Origin: Arthrobotrys musiformis
Lineage: Eukaryota > Ascomycota > Orbiliomycetes > Orbiliales > Orbiliaceae
Length of the DNA: 64,000 bases
Assembly: GCA_036971715.1 (NCBI GenBank)
Contig: JAVHJL010000002.1
Coordinates: 4,620,501 to 4,684,500 of the forward strand
Direction of reading: 5' to 3'
The notes beneath the pieces are model-generated. The model ran no database searches. It was not told where the DNA came from and worked only from the letters and a program-made list of their open reading frames with translations. Position 1 is the first letter of the stretch; each line of letters opens with the position of its first letter. A program made the translations under genes and the position numbers. Below, one piece after another: positions 12,275 through 24,100 of the stretch.

Positions 12275-12315
12275 CCCTTCAGCTAGCGCTAGCTCTGGTA
12301 TATGAGACAAATTGG
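12275..12315 (+). repeat. Dispersed motif, second form with inserted bases
   Basis: It reads gctagctctggtatatgaga, followed by caaattgg. Compared with 9344-9375 it has extra bases after CTTC and one change (TATATGAGAC for TATACGAGAC). The downstream CAAATT is also shared. Confidence 0.55.
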
Positions 12316-14469
12316 ACCACCCTAGGCCCTGAGGTTGGTTTGCTTGAATTTGAACAATCCAGTTTGCTCTAGATCTGAAGAGTAGTCATCAGTATATCTA
12401 TCTGACTGTAACTCAACTGGCTTAAATAATTTTCGAGGCGATGATCACCCAGCTAACAGGTGAAAAGCAATTAATCGATCCTGTTCTTAATTAAGTGGAA
12501 TCAATAAATACGAGAGGATGCTTATTTCTTTTGTGAATCTTCCTTCTCATTATATTAATATTTCGAGGAAAGGAGGTTTATCACGATCTTGAGAAATTTC
12601 TGTCAATGAAGACAGCATTCATGGCCAAGCAGTACATGAGCGGCTCGCTCTGGAGTCGAGACTACGATTCGCTTATAAGTTTAAATTAAGATGCTTATTT
12701 CCCAAGTCCAGGTATATCTCAGTGGTACGTGTGCTAGCTGCGTGCCCAGCTAGCCACACTCCCGAATATATTACCGAGTTCATGGACCAGTTGGCTTTGT
12801 GGTAGGTAAGTACTTACGGAATTGTCTCGTCACCAGCCTGCGGAACCGACCCTGGTAATGTGGTAACGTAGGCATTGCCTTGCACACAACGGACTTGTAT
12901 GGGCTGCAGGCCATGGCGAAAAGAATCAACTCCAATTGACTGGATAGTTGAAGAAATACTGCATTGATATGACATAAGTACTGGCTGATATAGGACGTGT
13001 ATACGGGTCTACTATTCACTGTTCGCATCTATATATGCATACTTAAGGCTAACTTGAGAATTTCATAAATTTATAAATGTACACTCCATATATATTTGCA
13101 GAAACCGATCCAGAATCCTCCGGCTTCACTGTTTAATTATTCGACGCACGCCTTATAAATAACAAACTCTAGAATTATCTTAATCCTAAATATTAATCGA
13201 TGTAGATAAACATATTGTAGTCGGTTTTCTTATCTGCGAATGTCAATCTAGCGCTGCTATAGTACTAAGGGCGGTCTTGACCGACAGTGGCAGCGATGCC
13301 AACGCATTAGTGCAGGCACCACCCTCGTCCATCCGATCCTGAAGTCTGGCCCTTGTTTGTGTTGGGATAGGTTCGACACTGTGCATCTGGCCGTCTCCGC
13401 GCCGGTGCATGCAGAATATACCTAACCTAGCTAATTGCGCTAAATTGTTGCACGCGCACGATGTAAATGTTCAAGTAGATTCCACACTTGCGATTAAGCA
13501 ATATTGCAATAATATATAAAACCGTATTGCTAGATAGTCGCGCTGTATATATAATAAAATATCAAAAAGGCATTTTCATATCGATATATCATCTTCATGG
13601 TGCAGTGGTGGCGAGCGCGAGCCAGCTTTCGTTCGTAAGTCAGGTAGACAGCGCTTGCATCTAATTCGCTCGTGACATCGATGCATCCGGTCTGATAGCA
13701 CGCCGTCATATAGGTAAGTCGATTGACGATCTACCCCGCTCGGAACCTGTGTACGTCTGTATATCGATAGTATGCATGCGAGGCTGCGCTGCCAGTATCG
13801 ATTCAATACATAAAATAGACATACGCCAATCTGGGCCGGTAAGCCTATACTGGTATGGATTCAAGGCTATACCGGTATATCCCTACTGCATGCGCATCCA
13901 AAGTTTAGCCCAGGTATTGACTGGTTCCGTATTGTTTTTTATGACTCGTCATCACGATCGGTGCATCCCATAGTTCTATATATCTAAAACAAGGAATATA
14001 ACCCAATCACGAAGTGAGTGCGTATACACCATGCACCAAATTAGACAGGCTATGTAGGAGGTCACCAACACTCTTCTTTTCAAGGTCTTCGGCGACGTGT
14101 CTATCAGATGTGTATATACGTACGTACGTATCTGCATATGCCAGTCTTCGTGTCGATAATTAGAGAGAATCCGGGATCGATTCAGAGTTCACGAATACGA
14201 GGCAGAATACTCGAACGTCTGGATATTATATATCGCTCAATAAACCTCAACCAATGAAGTAATATCTCTGATATTGAGCTTATGTTACGCTTTAATCAAT
14301 TAATTGAGGTCTCGTGTATATATATGCGGACATAAGCACGTACATACGTATAAATGGGGCCAGAACATAGACTTCAATATCTGCATGCCGACATCATTCT
14401 CGGATTGCGCTGTTATAGTCTCGAATTTAGGCGCTGATAGGGTAACATGACATGCGCACTGCTGGCTGG

Positions 14470-14492
14470 TTATTATTATTATTATTATTATC
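14470..14492. repeat. (TTA)n microsatellite
   Basis: About seven uninterrupted TTA units seen directly. Confidence 0.9.
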
Positions 14493-14846
14493 TTTGGCGG
14501 TTTTGGCGATGGGTAAAATTGTCACTCGTTCATGCGACAGATTCGGGCCCCACGCGACATGGGCTTGTCCATACATGTGCATGATTAGGCGGACATAAAA
14601 ATTCGAAAAAGATAGACGAACTTCCACACCGTGGGCTCATGAGTTACTTCTACGTCGACGTCTACACGTGTACACCTTCGCCAAAGCTTAAGTTTCCCAG
14701 GGTCAGAAATCGTATTCGGGAAGGAAGCAGCTCTCAGTATTAGTATATAAGTGTCAGAACGGGCCGGGTGGCACCACCATTGGTGGCGACATTACGATCG
14801 GGCGTCGTGTTCGCATATTTTGGCCTTGATTGCCAATCGCAAAAGG

Positions 14847-14872
14847 AAAAAAAAAAAAAAAAAAAAAAAAAA
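14847..14872 (+). repeat. A26 homopolymer tract
   Basis: An uninterrupted run of 26 A, preceded by AAAAGG and followed by GG. It could be the tail of an old retroposed transcript, but I saw no target-site duplication or element body next to it. Confidence 0.8.
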
Positions 14873-15674
14873 GGAAAGTGAATAAAACCTATCTCAATTG
14901 AATATTGGCGGTATATCGATAAATATTATTGGCGCAGTCCAATTGAAAATCGCCAATAGTACGATTGGCATGCCTGCCAGGCCTTCTGATATCGTGATCG
15001 ATTGTAGCTATCTACTAACCGGCCTAAGGATCCGGATCCTGGGACTTAGGTAGCCTTTTCTTGGTCCTTCACTCAATATTAAAGCCTCGAGACTAATTAA
15101 GACCTATATAAACAGCGGGGTTCTTAGGCTTGTTGAGCAGTTTGCGTGAGGCGACTATGGATGGACGGAAATGTAGTTATAGCATGTTATAATGACTAGC
15201 AATGAGCTCCTCGATCTTTAGAATGCCTCCCTTCCACTAGCGTGCTTTTTACTGGTTGCCCCCAAAGTCCGCCTGTATGGATGCCGCACAAATACACATG
15301 GGATGATATCCCCAAGAATCATGCCAGGCCCACATTTAGTGGCAATGTAAGATACGTCAGTTGTAGGACACCTGCGAGTCCAATTTAAGGGTACGAGGAA
15401 ACCCTCGGACCGAGGCGGAATTTTCATGCGTATGCAAACACAGAGCTAAGGCACCATGGCATCGTGACCAGAAATTTTGCCTCAATAATTGGGATTACAG
15501 CGTGTTCTCGAGATTTATGGCTCCTGAAGATTGTGCGGCATTTCTCTTGAATACTTGGTGTGCATCAGCGGGTGCGCTAGTAGCCTTGAATCCAGGCTAG
15601 TGCAGGCACGCAGATGTTCTGCGGGGTTTGGAGCCGGAAGAACCCAGCATGTTATATTAAAATTTCCCGCTACC

Positions 15675-15690
15675 GTATACCGCGGTATAC
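15675..15690. repeat. 16-bp perfect palindrome
   Basis: GTATACCGCGGTATAC reads the same on both strands and is followed two bases later by an A-run. Confidence 0.85.
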
Positions 15691-17150
15691 CGAAAAAAAA
15701 TACAATCTATGGTTCTACAAAAACTAGCTCAATTAACTGATTGTTTAGGATTTGGAAAAGAAAAATTACAGTTTCTTCATTTTCATGTTCATGAGCCGTA
15801 CATACCGCAGGTTTCCGATATTCGACAGAGGCTGTGATGGAACCTGTGTATATTTTGACAGGTGTATGGCCCTGAAATTTGAATTCATGAATTCACGCAT
15901 CTCATGTGGTGCCAGCGTACGAATATGCATGCGTAGTCAAAAATTGTCCTACCACTGATAGGGCCCCTGTGCAGAGTGCGTTGGCAGGATTTCTCCACCC
16001 GCCTAGAATCCTCAAATCCTAGCGATCATTGAGCCAACGCACAGTTATTTGAAATCTGAGACGAAATCCTCAACGCCTTGTGTTGATTTGAATTCTTGTT
16101 TTCGGTTTGCATGATGGCTCACCAATACATCATAAAATGCAATGCCGCACATATATGGTTGCAACTATGCCGTCTACAAATACGGCACCCCAGGCTAGGG
16201 CAGGCTTGAGACCGGGCGCGCGCCGCGGGGCGGGGGCGGGGGCGTAGGAGTTATCATGACTGCATGGCCTGGGTTTTGATTGGGGTAACGAATCAATGAA
16301 TGAATCTGAGGGCGAAAAAAAAAAAAAAGGGAATTCAAGTGGGCGGGGAGGTCTTAACGCTCGAGTTAAAAATTGGAGGGAAAGTTAAAGCTCGTAGAAG
16401 CCTTTAAACGATTGCCTTCTTGCAAAGGTAAGGGGTTTCGGTCGGGATAGGCCAGTGGTACGTTCCATGGTGATGTGTCCATCGATCTCTAGACCGGCAC
16501 GGAGAAAGCTAAAGAACCTGCGTCGAATCGTTTGAGTCGATGCAATGCTATAGCTATGTGTATATGCATGAATGCACCCTAGCGTAGCGATGTGCATCTA
16601 TATCCATATGCACGCAGTTCATATATAGGTACTTCTTAGCTAGTTGGCTTGTGTAAAGCGAACTGGTAATGGCCAATGGATGTGCCGCACTAAAAGCGAG
16701 CAGGACAAACTTTCCGGATTTGGATTGGGCGTCGAGGGTTTCCTCTTTCTTTTTGTTAATATTCCTTTTTTTCTTTGATCCATATCATGATGTTCCGATT
16801 CTCCTCTGGATTCATGCAAGATCCCCTGTACAAAACGGTAAGCCAGGCGAGTACAGTTCGAGTTCGCAGTGGTGGTATGGGTCCTGACGCATAGTGCGCC
16901 GACCGCCTGGGAACTTAAAGACAAGTGGTTTCGTTTTCGGACCGGCGCCTTCCTGATCGAGCTCCCAGACGTGATAAACTTGTGCTCATGCTTCTGCGTT
17001 GTAGGGTCAAAATCTTTATATATCTCCTCAAGGGTATGCCCTTATGGGTATTTGTTGATAATGCATCTCACGTCCAATTGCTTTTAGGCCCAACGTCTCT
17101 TCTTGAGATATCTGAGGTAGCGATCGATATGTATACGGAAAGGACTCGGC

Positions 17151-17170
17151 GCTGGGTACGAGACCAACTC
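17151..17170 (+). repeat. Dispersed motif, form CTGGGNACGAGACCA
   Basis: It reads gctgggtacgagaccaactc, a full match. Confidence 0.6.
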
Positions 17171-17848
17171 GGCGCGAAGTTATAAGTTAACTGAGCTGAG
17201 CGTTCAGGTATTAATATATTGCTTCCGGCTTCCATCACAGCACCTAGCTGTCTCGGCCACCCCTCTTGTCGAGACTACCTTCTTGTGTCTTTCGTGCAGT
17301 CCATTCCCACCCGAGTTGTCTTTATAATTATATAAACTACTAACCATCAGACTCATTTAGGCCCTTACTCCCCCTTCCGCCCCTACGAGATTAAATTCGT
17401 TCGTTTCGATATCGCCGCTCTGTGCGCGCATCGGGACCTATGAACTTTTTACGTTACACTGGGGGCTGGACGCGGCACCTGCACAGCTGTGAGAGGCTGG
17501 GAACGAGATGAGGCTGGTCTGAATTCGTACACGCTTCTCAATTGTGCTCAGCTCATGAGCTCATAGCTCGACGCTAATTCACGAGAGCGCGAAAAGCATC
17601 TAGCCGTCGCGGGGAAGTCGGTGGCTTTCAATTGAAGACTTCGATTTACTTTGGAGGCAGGTTCCCCGTCATACACGCCGGGTACGGTGCGGCCGGTTGG
17701 GAACTCCAGACCCAACCCTATGCCGTTCTGTGACGATACGTATATGCGTGATAGCCTCCGCCGCTACCAATCCTATCATTTACAGGATCTTAAGCCATGC
17801 AAGCGGTATCAAATATGGGACATCTATATATTTATACACCTAGATTAG

Positions 17849-17867
17849 CCCTGGGAGCGAGACCAGA
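17849..17867 (+). repeat. Dispersed motif, form CTGGGNACGAGACCA
   Basis: It reads ccctgggagcgagaccaga, one difference from consensus. It is preceded by ATTAGCCC, as is the copy at 18031 at a larger distance. Confidence 0.55.
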
Positions 17868-18030
17868 TCAGCCCAGTTCGTTTGCTATCTGCCCCGTCCC
17901 CCAATCCCGCAAACGCTAAATTCTATAAGCTTTATCATCCGCTTTGCTCGCGCTCGCGGTTGGCGACGAAATCTATTTTAGATCATCGCTTTGCATCTAC
18001 GCATATATTACACATTAGCCCTTTTTTGTG

Positions 18031-18050
18031 TGGCTGGGAACGGGACCAGG
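18031..18050 (+). repeat. Dispersed motif, form CTGGGNACGAGACCA
   Basis: It reads tggctgggaacgggaccagg, one difference from consensus (A to G). Confidence 0.55.
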
Positions 18051-18301
18051 CTTCAGTGGGGGTTTTCGAGGACTCTCGATCGGATGCCTTGAAGACAGCT
18101 TAAAGGCTTCGCCTTTCTATCGAGCTATCCTCAAACCTAATTTACGACCGACAGCTATTCGATGGCTGGCTCCAAAGACCCCTCCCTCGTGGTATATACA
18201 TACATACTCCTTGGGATCGCACCATTTTGAGGCGTCTGTCTTGATAATGAGCTCTGTACTAAAACACTTCACCACATCTATTAGTAGATAATACTCAGAG
18301 A

Positions 18302-18330
18302 CTTCGGCTGGTTCTGGTCCACGAGACAAC
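18302..18330 (+). repeat. Dispersed motif, second form
   Basis: It reads cttcggctggttctggtcca, then cgagacaact. It is a diverged relative of 9344-9375. Confidence 0.5.
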
Positions 18331-18383
18331 TCGAGATGGCTTGTCTCTACAAACCTCGACATTTCTCTACTGTGATAGACTCA

Positions 18384-18414
18384 CCCTTCCGCCAGCTCTG
18401 GTATACGAGACAGG
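18384..18414 (+). repeat. Dispersed motif, second form
   Basis: It reads gccagctctggtatacgaga, then cagg, identical to 9350-9371 over the core. Confidence 0.6.
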
Positions 18415-18475
18415 ACTCGCCTATGAGGGGTTGCGGGGTTACAACCGATTAGGGATCGGCCTTTGTTCCTCTATT

Positions 18476-18505
18476 CCCTGTCTCGTAAAACAGAACTGGC
18501 TGAAG
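18476..18505 (-). repeat. Dispersed motif, second form, inverted
   Basis: The minus strand reads cttcagccagttctgtttta, then cgagacaggg. It faces the copy at 18384-18414. Confidence 0.55.
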
Positions 18506-19066
18506 TATATTCCGACCCTTTCCCCTCTCTGTCTTCTCGACCCATTGCTCACCCTGCAAAGTCCTTGCTGAAAACCGAAGTCAATATCGATATCGAATGA
18601 CCAAAATGCAACTTTTGGGCGCAACCCTCTATCAGTACTATAAATACGCACCTCCCAAGTCGTCAAGTTACTTATCGAAACTCACGAGGTTTATTTCTGA
18701 GTCTACACATCTACCACTGGACCAGTTACTATGCAACGCCTACAACCAAACATAGCCCACATTAACATGGACTTTACATGATGTGCGTGGCCGACGTATG
18801 AGACAGTCCTTTCTGTATTGCAGCCATGTTGTGGGGATAGCCTTATATATACACCAATACAATTGAAAGGGTTAGCCGAAGACAACCCTGCGAATTTCGA
18901 ATGTCCCTGCTTCTAGCCCCGCACTCTACGGCTTACCAGGGTCGGAACCACCTTACAAGACGAGCAGCTAACCGACCGGTCACCTACTTAGCCCCGCTCC
19001 CCAAACCTTCCTTTCAGGTTCAATTTTTTCGCTCTTGTAGGCTTACGCCAACGAAACTAACGGTTG

Positions 19067-19379
19067 TCTCGTCGCCAGACTACTCAACTTGCCGACCCGA
19101 AACGTGGTTTCGCCTGGAGCGCAATGCAATGCATAGCCTCAACCCCGACCGACGGTGTCCAGTGTGGTCGACACTTCAGAGTTGATGCACACGTTGGGAA
19201 TCGGCCTCGGCTGCATGTCTGCACTGCTGTCCGAAGCTAACGTTTGCCAGGATGCGTTGCAGGCTTCCATAGCTCATCCTTGGCAGGTTAATTACGTTAG
19301 TTACATGAAGTGCCAGGAATAGGACGGGAATTCGAAGGAACAGCGGACCTATAGCTCGTCGCCAGACTCCTCAACTTGC
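19067..19379. repeat. Near-identical direct repeats of about 24 bp
   Basis: CTCGTCGCCAGACTACTCAA, then CTTGC, at about 19067-19092 recurs at 19354-19379 as CTCGTCGCCAGACTCCTCAA, then CTTGC. They differ at one base and the start-to-start distance is about 287 bp. Similarity does not extend beyond the blocks. Confidence 0.7.
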
Positions 19380-19818
19380 AGCACACCAGCGCGCTATTAG
19401 CCATTGGTATTCGGACTGATTTGTCTGCCATGAAGTTGACGATCGAACAACGCACATGCGCACATTTACAAGTTCGATTGCCGCCAGTACGGAAAGTATA
19501 CGTGCTCGTATACATTGCCATGGTCGTGCACCTTTCAAAGCTCACGCCGCCGTGCAAACTTGTCGAAGTTATGATTGCATTCATTAACCTCTCCAATCGT
19601 TTATGGCCAAACCAGCAGAGGACCTTATCCGAGCTTCTGATATGTGGAATCTATATAATTTATTGTATATCCCTCACCCGCCTAGTTGACCAGTCTCCGA
19701 TCTCCTGGACCATATCTCCCCATAAACCAGCGATCGTCGTCCCCAACAATCCTCGAATCCACAAATCAAGGGCCCACGAGCGCAGGCTTCCTAGTTTCGA
19801 GACTGACAGCTACATACG

Positions 19819-21188
19819 ATGGGCGTTTTTTCTCAATCCAATAATGCCCGGTTGGTCTTCGATTCGGCAGACGACGAAGAGGATCCCTCTTTGGATTTTA
19901 GCCAGCTGCCAGCATCGATCCCGGATCCAGTGTATACATACCCCCAGCCCAATATTTACAACACTGGTTACGGGAATTGTATCGATAATGCATTCGTGGG
20001 CCAGATGCTTGGGAATCCAGGCGGGCACCAAGGGATTCCGCAATGGCATGGCGACCAGGTGGAGAGAACTCCAAACCCTCCTCTTCCCAGCTTCTATACT
20101 CATAGTCCAGATTATAACTTTAGTAAGAATAAATTTCATAACGTGATGTGTTTTTCATCTTTGGATATTTGATAGATACCGGAATTCCGGGTCCGACCTT
20201 CGGTACATCCATGCAAGGAATTCATATATACTAAACCACAACTACTACAGACCTAGTCGATCTTCCGATGGCCGAGAGTACAACCTTCTTTCCCAACCCA
20301 GGGCCAAATGTGCCCTCGATACCAAATGGTGGCATTCAAGTTACTGAATCCCCAAGTACCGATTATGTTGCTCAATCAATTCTCGATGACATTATTGCAG
20401 CGGCACCACAACAGCAACCCCAACAGCTAGATTCGGGTAGATATCAACAGGTTCAAAGCTTGCCAATGACTCCGCTACCTGATTTCGCATCTGGACCGCC
20501 ACCCCAGTCGCACAAGTTTTCCCATGCCCGAAACACAAAGCTCTACATCTGTCGAGACTCTTCGAACGTAGAATGCGACAAGACCTTTACGAATCGGAGA
20601 GTCCTCGACGAACATATGCTCGACGTCCATGGCGTAAAGGCTTACAAATGTCCGATGCCCGGCTGTAACAATGAAATCTCGAGATATGATAACATCAAAG
20701 CCCACACGGAAAAATGCCGCCACAACCCCAATGCGGTTGCTATTAAAGAGTCCAAATCGCCGGAATCCATTTCAATGTCACAGCCCTCGAAGCGGCGCTT
20801 GTGCATGAAGGATTTAGAACCAAACGGCTCACTTCAAATTAAGAAACCTAAGCCCGCAGCGGCTAGCTCCCCACCTCCAATACTCTACAGGAGTAAGGTC
20901 ATGGAGACTAAAAGCCCACCATCAACCTTACGTCGAAGGAGAAAGCGTTCTCTATCACATTCGCCCACGGAAATCAATCCCCAATCATTTACAGAAAGCT
21001 CGGATGATTCAATTGCGATAGACACGCACATGTCCGGGTTGTCTCGTTCCCAGCCCGGGGTGGGAGACAAAATCCAGAGCCTCGAGGCCAAACTTGACAG
21101 ACTTCAAACTGAGCTTGAGGCACTTCGACGTGAATCTGGCAAAAATCGAAGTTGCGAATATCAACGAAAGGGGAAAAGGCCGAAATGA
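19819..21188 (+). CDS. C2H2 zinc-finger transcription factor with C-terminal coiled coil
   Basis: The proposed CDS is join(19819..20122,20176..20202,20251..21188), 422 aa. Exon 1 starts at ATG 19819 (MGVFSQSNNARLVFDSADD) and ends at a GTAAGA donor. The 48-bp second intron ends ACTACTACAG with a CTAAAC branch site. The middle exon is only 27 nt and in phase, so skipping it keeps the frame. Two adjacent zinc fingers lie in the middle: the first has C-x6-C and H-x4-H (HMLDVH), the second C-x4-C and H-x3-C (HTEKC). A basic stretch (LRRRRKRSLSHS) is a likely nuclear signal, and DKIQSLEAKLDRLQTELEAL is a heptad-type coiled coil near the C-terminus. The N-terminal part is Gln/Pro-rich. This indicates a nuclear DNA-binding regulator; target genes are unknown. 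Confidence 0.8.
21039..21055 (-). repeat. Motif copy inside the zinc-finger CDS
   Basis: The minus strand reads ctgggaacgagacaa, one base from consensus, inside the codons for GLSRSQPG. It may be chance, because it is constrained by coding. Confidence 0.35.
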
Positions 21189-24100
21189 AAGAACGGCTTG
21201 CGACCCTCCTGGCTTTCCCGTCGCTCACCTTTTCCTTTTTCTTTCTTTTTTTGGTTCAATTTCGCATTCTCCTACTTGAGCATACGGGTCGTCTATTTTA
21301 AATTGTTTAGAATGTTTAATATGTATTTTTCCCTTTTTTTTCTGTTTCGCCTCCTAAATATTCTACCCGTTATGTTCATATTTACCTGATTCAACTTTTC
21401 AACAGTGTCTTCGGCTTGGTCCGAACTCCTGAGCGGTATAGATGCTCCCGCATACCTATATGGGTTTTGATACTATATTACAAATCTGGATGCGCGCATG
21501 GCTGGCGGAGTTACTATTTCTTTAGTCATTATATCTCGCTGTACCTATTCCAGATCATGTGTTACTATAACGAAACTAAACGAGTTATGATAATAAGATT
21601 ATTTGCTTTCTGCAGCTTAATAGCGTGCCTTGAACTTACATCCTAGGTTAGGAGGCGGTCCCTAGACCGCAAACTGAAAGATAAGTTTGGGTGGTCCCGT
21701 CAAGTGAGCGCTGCGCAGGGTATCAAGTTGAAGGGATTCTTCTGAGTATCGACAGCACGAACACGATATGCACCAATGTAAGCCCTCTATCGTAAACTAA
21801 TGCTGGTGTCACGACGCTTAGTTTTTACAAGGGCGGCAACGAGGACCAAGCCTGAACGAATATTAATTACTCTTGCTATAGGCCGATTTGAGCATGATTT
21901 TAGCAATTTGGGAAATAGCCTGCCATCCCAACTACCTAGATCGATAGTACGTGTACCACCTCCTAGTAAATCGAAAGAGCTCCCGGGTCCACGGAACCAA
22001 CCAAAACATCCGCCCCAAGCCAAGGCAGTTTTTAGATTTTGGAAAAATCGAGATACCACCGTAAACGTATAAAATTGAAGCATGCACATATATAAATCCA
22101 GGAATTCCTCAAGGTCCTGGCGCTGTTGCATTGTAATTTCAAAATCCTAAATCCTAAACTCTTCCTATCGTCACGTGTGAATGTGATCCGCTAGGAACTA
22201 TATCCAATACATCGAGAGGCATACTAATCTACAGCGATCAGATGCATGCTAGTATTGGCCAACCATGGCGGCCAGCGGCATCTTAGCTAGCCAGCGCAAG
22301 CCAACCAACGGTCTCAAGCGTATGACGGCGTATCTTATGTGAACCTACCTCCAACATAAACAACACAATTGGGAGGTCGAGGTCATAGTAGTCGACCTTG
22401 TCGAGAATTCCCAAGCGCATATGCTAGATCTAAACTTGAGCTAAAACGCAGGTCCTGAAATTTTCTTTGTGGAAGATAGCTTTTGGCTTACCGGGAGCAC
22501 TCTTGGCCTAAAATTTTATGGTCCTAGCTGTAATTTCAGTGTTGTAAACCTGAAGTAACTACCTAGGTAGTTGAAATTCCAAGGCTGCTTGAATTCAATA
22601 GAACACCCCACCAACTCACCCGGTCCGGTACCCACGAATTACCCCTCGACGAATTGTTCAAATTAAGACACGAATCCTTCCAAGCTAAGGTCAAAGAATC
22701 CTATTGATGAATTCCTATTTATGAAACGATAGGGGCCACGAAGGAATGACATGTGCACTAGCTGGGTCGATTTCTCTGGAAGTTCAACCGAATAGTCGGA
22801 TCCGTATACGCGTATCGGACCATAAGGCTCTCAAGCTCGCAAATTTTGCGTGTGAGTATACATGCAGACACAAACGCATTTGTGCCTAGTCGGTTCGCTC
22901 TGGTTGTTTGTTCCCGCGAATGCACACCAGCGTCCGCATAATACAGGGTAGAAATCCTGGCAAAACCTTTTTAACTCGGGTCCTTTTCTTTTTTTTCTGC
23001 TGGCCTGCTGGCCTGCTAGCTTGATTGTCCACGCTGGCAGCTGCGTAAATACGTGGCACATCCTATCCTGCCAGGAAAGACAGGACTGAGGTTTTCACTC
23101 TGAACGAAATTTGGATTGAGAAGTGATCTCGACGTCCGTATAGGGAAGGAGGGCCAAGCCAGTCGTTTTGAAAGGCAGACAGCTCTTCAGGTCGCACTTT
23201 TCCCTAGGCATGGCTCGCCAAAAGCTCTGGCTTAGGAAACACTTACCTCCAGCTACGAAAAGGCACATAACCCAGCGCCCAGAATAAGACAGTCTACCCA
23301 AACTCAGTCAGGAATCCTGGCATCATGATATCAAGCTCCAAAATTCCTCTTAGGCTTAGGAAAAGTGAGACTCATCTATCGCTATTTCCATTGCATAGCC
23401 CTTTGGTCGATTGGGTTAGCAGGTTCCTTGATCCTGAATCTCCTGGAGATTTGCGGCCCTGTCACGTGCGGGGCACGGTCGTTGCTTCCGAAACTAGCTG
23501 TATAAATAGGGTTGGAGGCAAAGTCCCACCTAGGGTCTTACTTTTTTTTTTTGTCAATTTTCGTCAAAGCAATAGACTTAGGCTAGAGCAGGTGTGCCAA
23601 AATGCCCAAGTCTATCACTTGCCCCTGACTACAGCCTTCCCATATTGTCTGGCTCTAGTTAACTTTAGTTCTTTCCCATGATTTCAGAACTAGTCTTATT
23701 TTGCAAAAATAAGTAAAATGGACTAGTCTCAAGGTTGAGGACGCATGAATGCTACGTACCTATGTACAAGTATGCACATGTGTTAGAGGTTGGCGACCAA
23801 AAGGGGTCGGTCAGCTAAGAGCAAGCCAGGATATGTACGGTTACCTAGGATCACAGCTTGTCATGTCGCTACAAGCTAGTCAGGCGGAGGCTAGTCTGGT
23901 CTCTCATTACGCTCCCGACACTTTACCCGCACGCTTCAACCTTTGATATGGCTGGTCTCATTCCCAGATATCAAAAAGCAAAATCCTTGTTTTGAGGTAC
24001 GCCCGTTGAGTTTAAACTTTAAGCTTAACCTGCGGCTTCGAGGCAAGGCTACGTACATGGCCACAATGCTCTCGATATAATCACTCAGCTCCAACGAAAT

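Larger units (their letters stand above)
10237..14400. other. Gene-poor spacer, part 1
   Basis: About 4 kb without a supported gene. ORFs at 11114-11488, 12780-13028 and 13576-13973 are short, two-sided or lack an ATG, and show no domain. The stretch has many TATATA tracts, ACGTACGTACGTA near 14119, and dispersed-motif copies at 10461-10480, 12275-12315 and 14309-14316 (GGTCTCGT, minus strand). I saw no transposase, reverse transcriptase or terminal repeat. Confidence 0.5.
14401..17400. other. Gene-poor spacer, part 2
   Basis: No supported gene. It holds a (TTA)n microsatellite (14470-14492), an A26 tract (14847-14872), a 16-bp perfect palindrome (15675-15690), a GC-rich run with CGGGCGCGCGCCGCGGGGCG at about 16213-16245 followed by an A14 run near 16316, and a motif copy at 17151-17170. 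The ORFs between 16385 and 17185 overlap on both strands and look like chance. Confidence 0.5.
17401..19818. other. Gene-poor spacer, part 3, densest motif cluster; promoter side of zinc-finger gene
   Basis: No supported gene. Motif copies lie at 17494-17510 (CTGGGAACGAGATGA), 17849-17867, 18031-18050, 18302-18330, 18384-18414, 18476-18505 (minus strand) and 18786-18808. A roughly 24-bp near-identical direct repeat lies at 19067-19092 and 19354-19379. A TATATAAT at about 19649-19656, some 165 bp before the ATG at 19819, could be the TATA box of the zinc-finger gene. Confidence 0.5.

Noticed and set aside
14760..14872. Possible retroposed element ending in the A26 tract
   Set aside because: No reverse transcriptase, internal promoter or flanking duplication is visible, so only the A-run is reported.
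10237..19818. Possible transposon graveyard with repeat-induced mutation
   Set aside because: I found no transposase or reverse-transcriptase fragment, and base composition alone cannot show repeat-induced point mutation without aligned copies.
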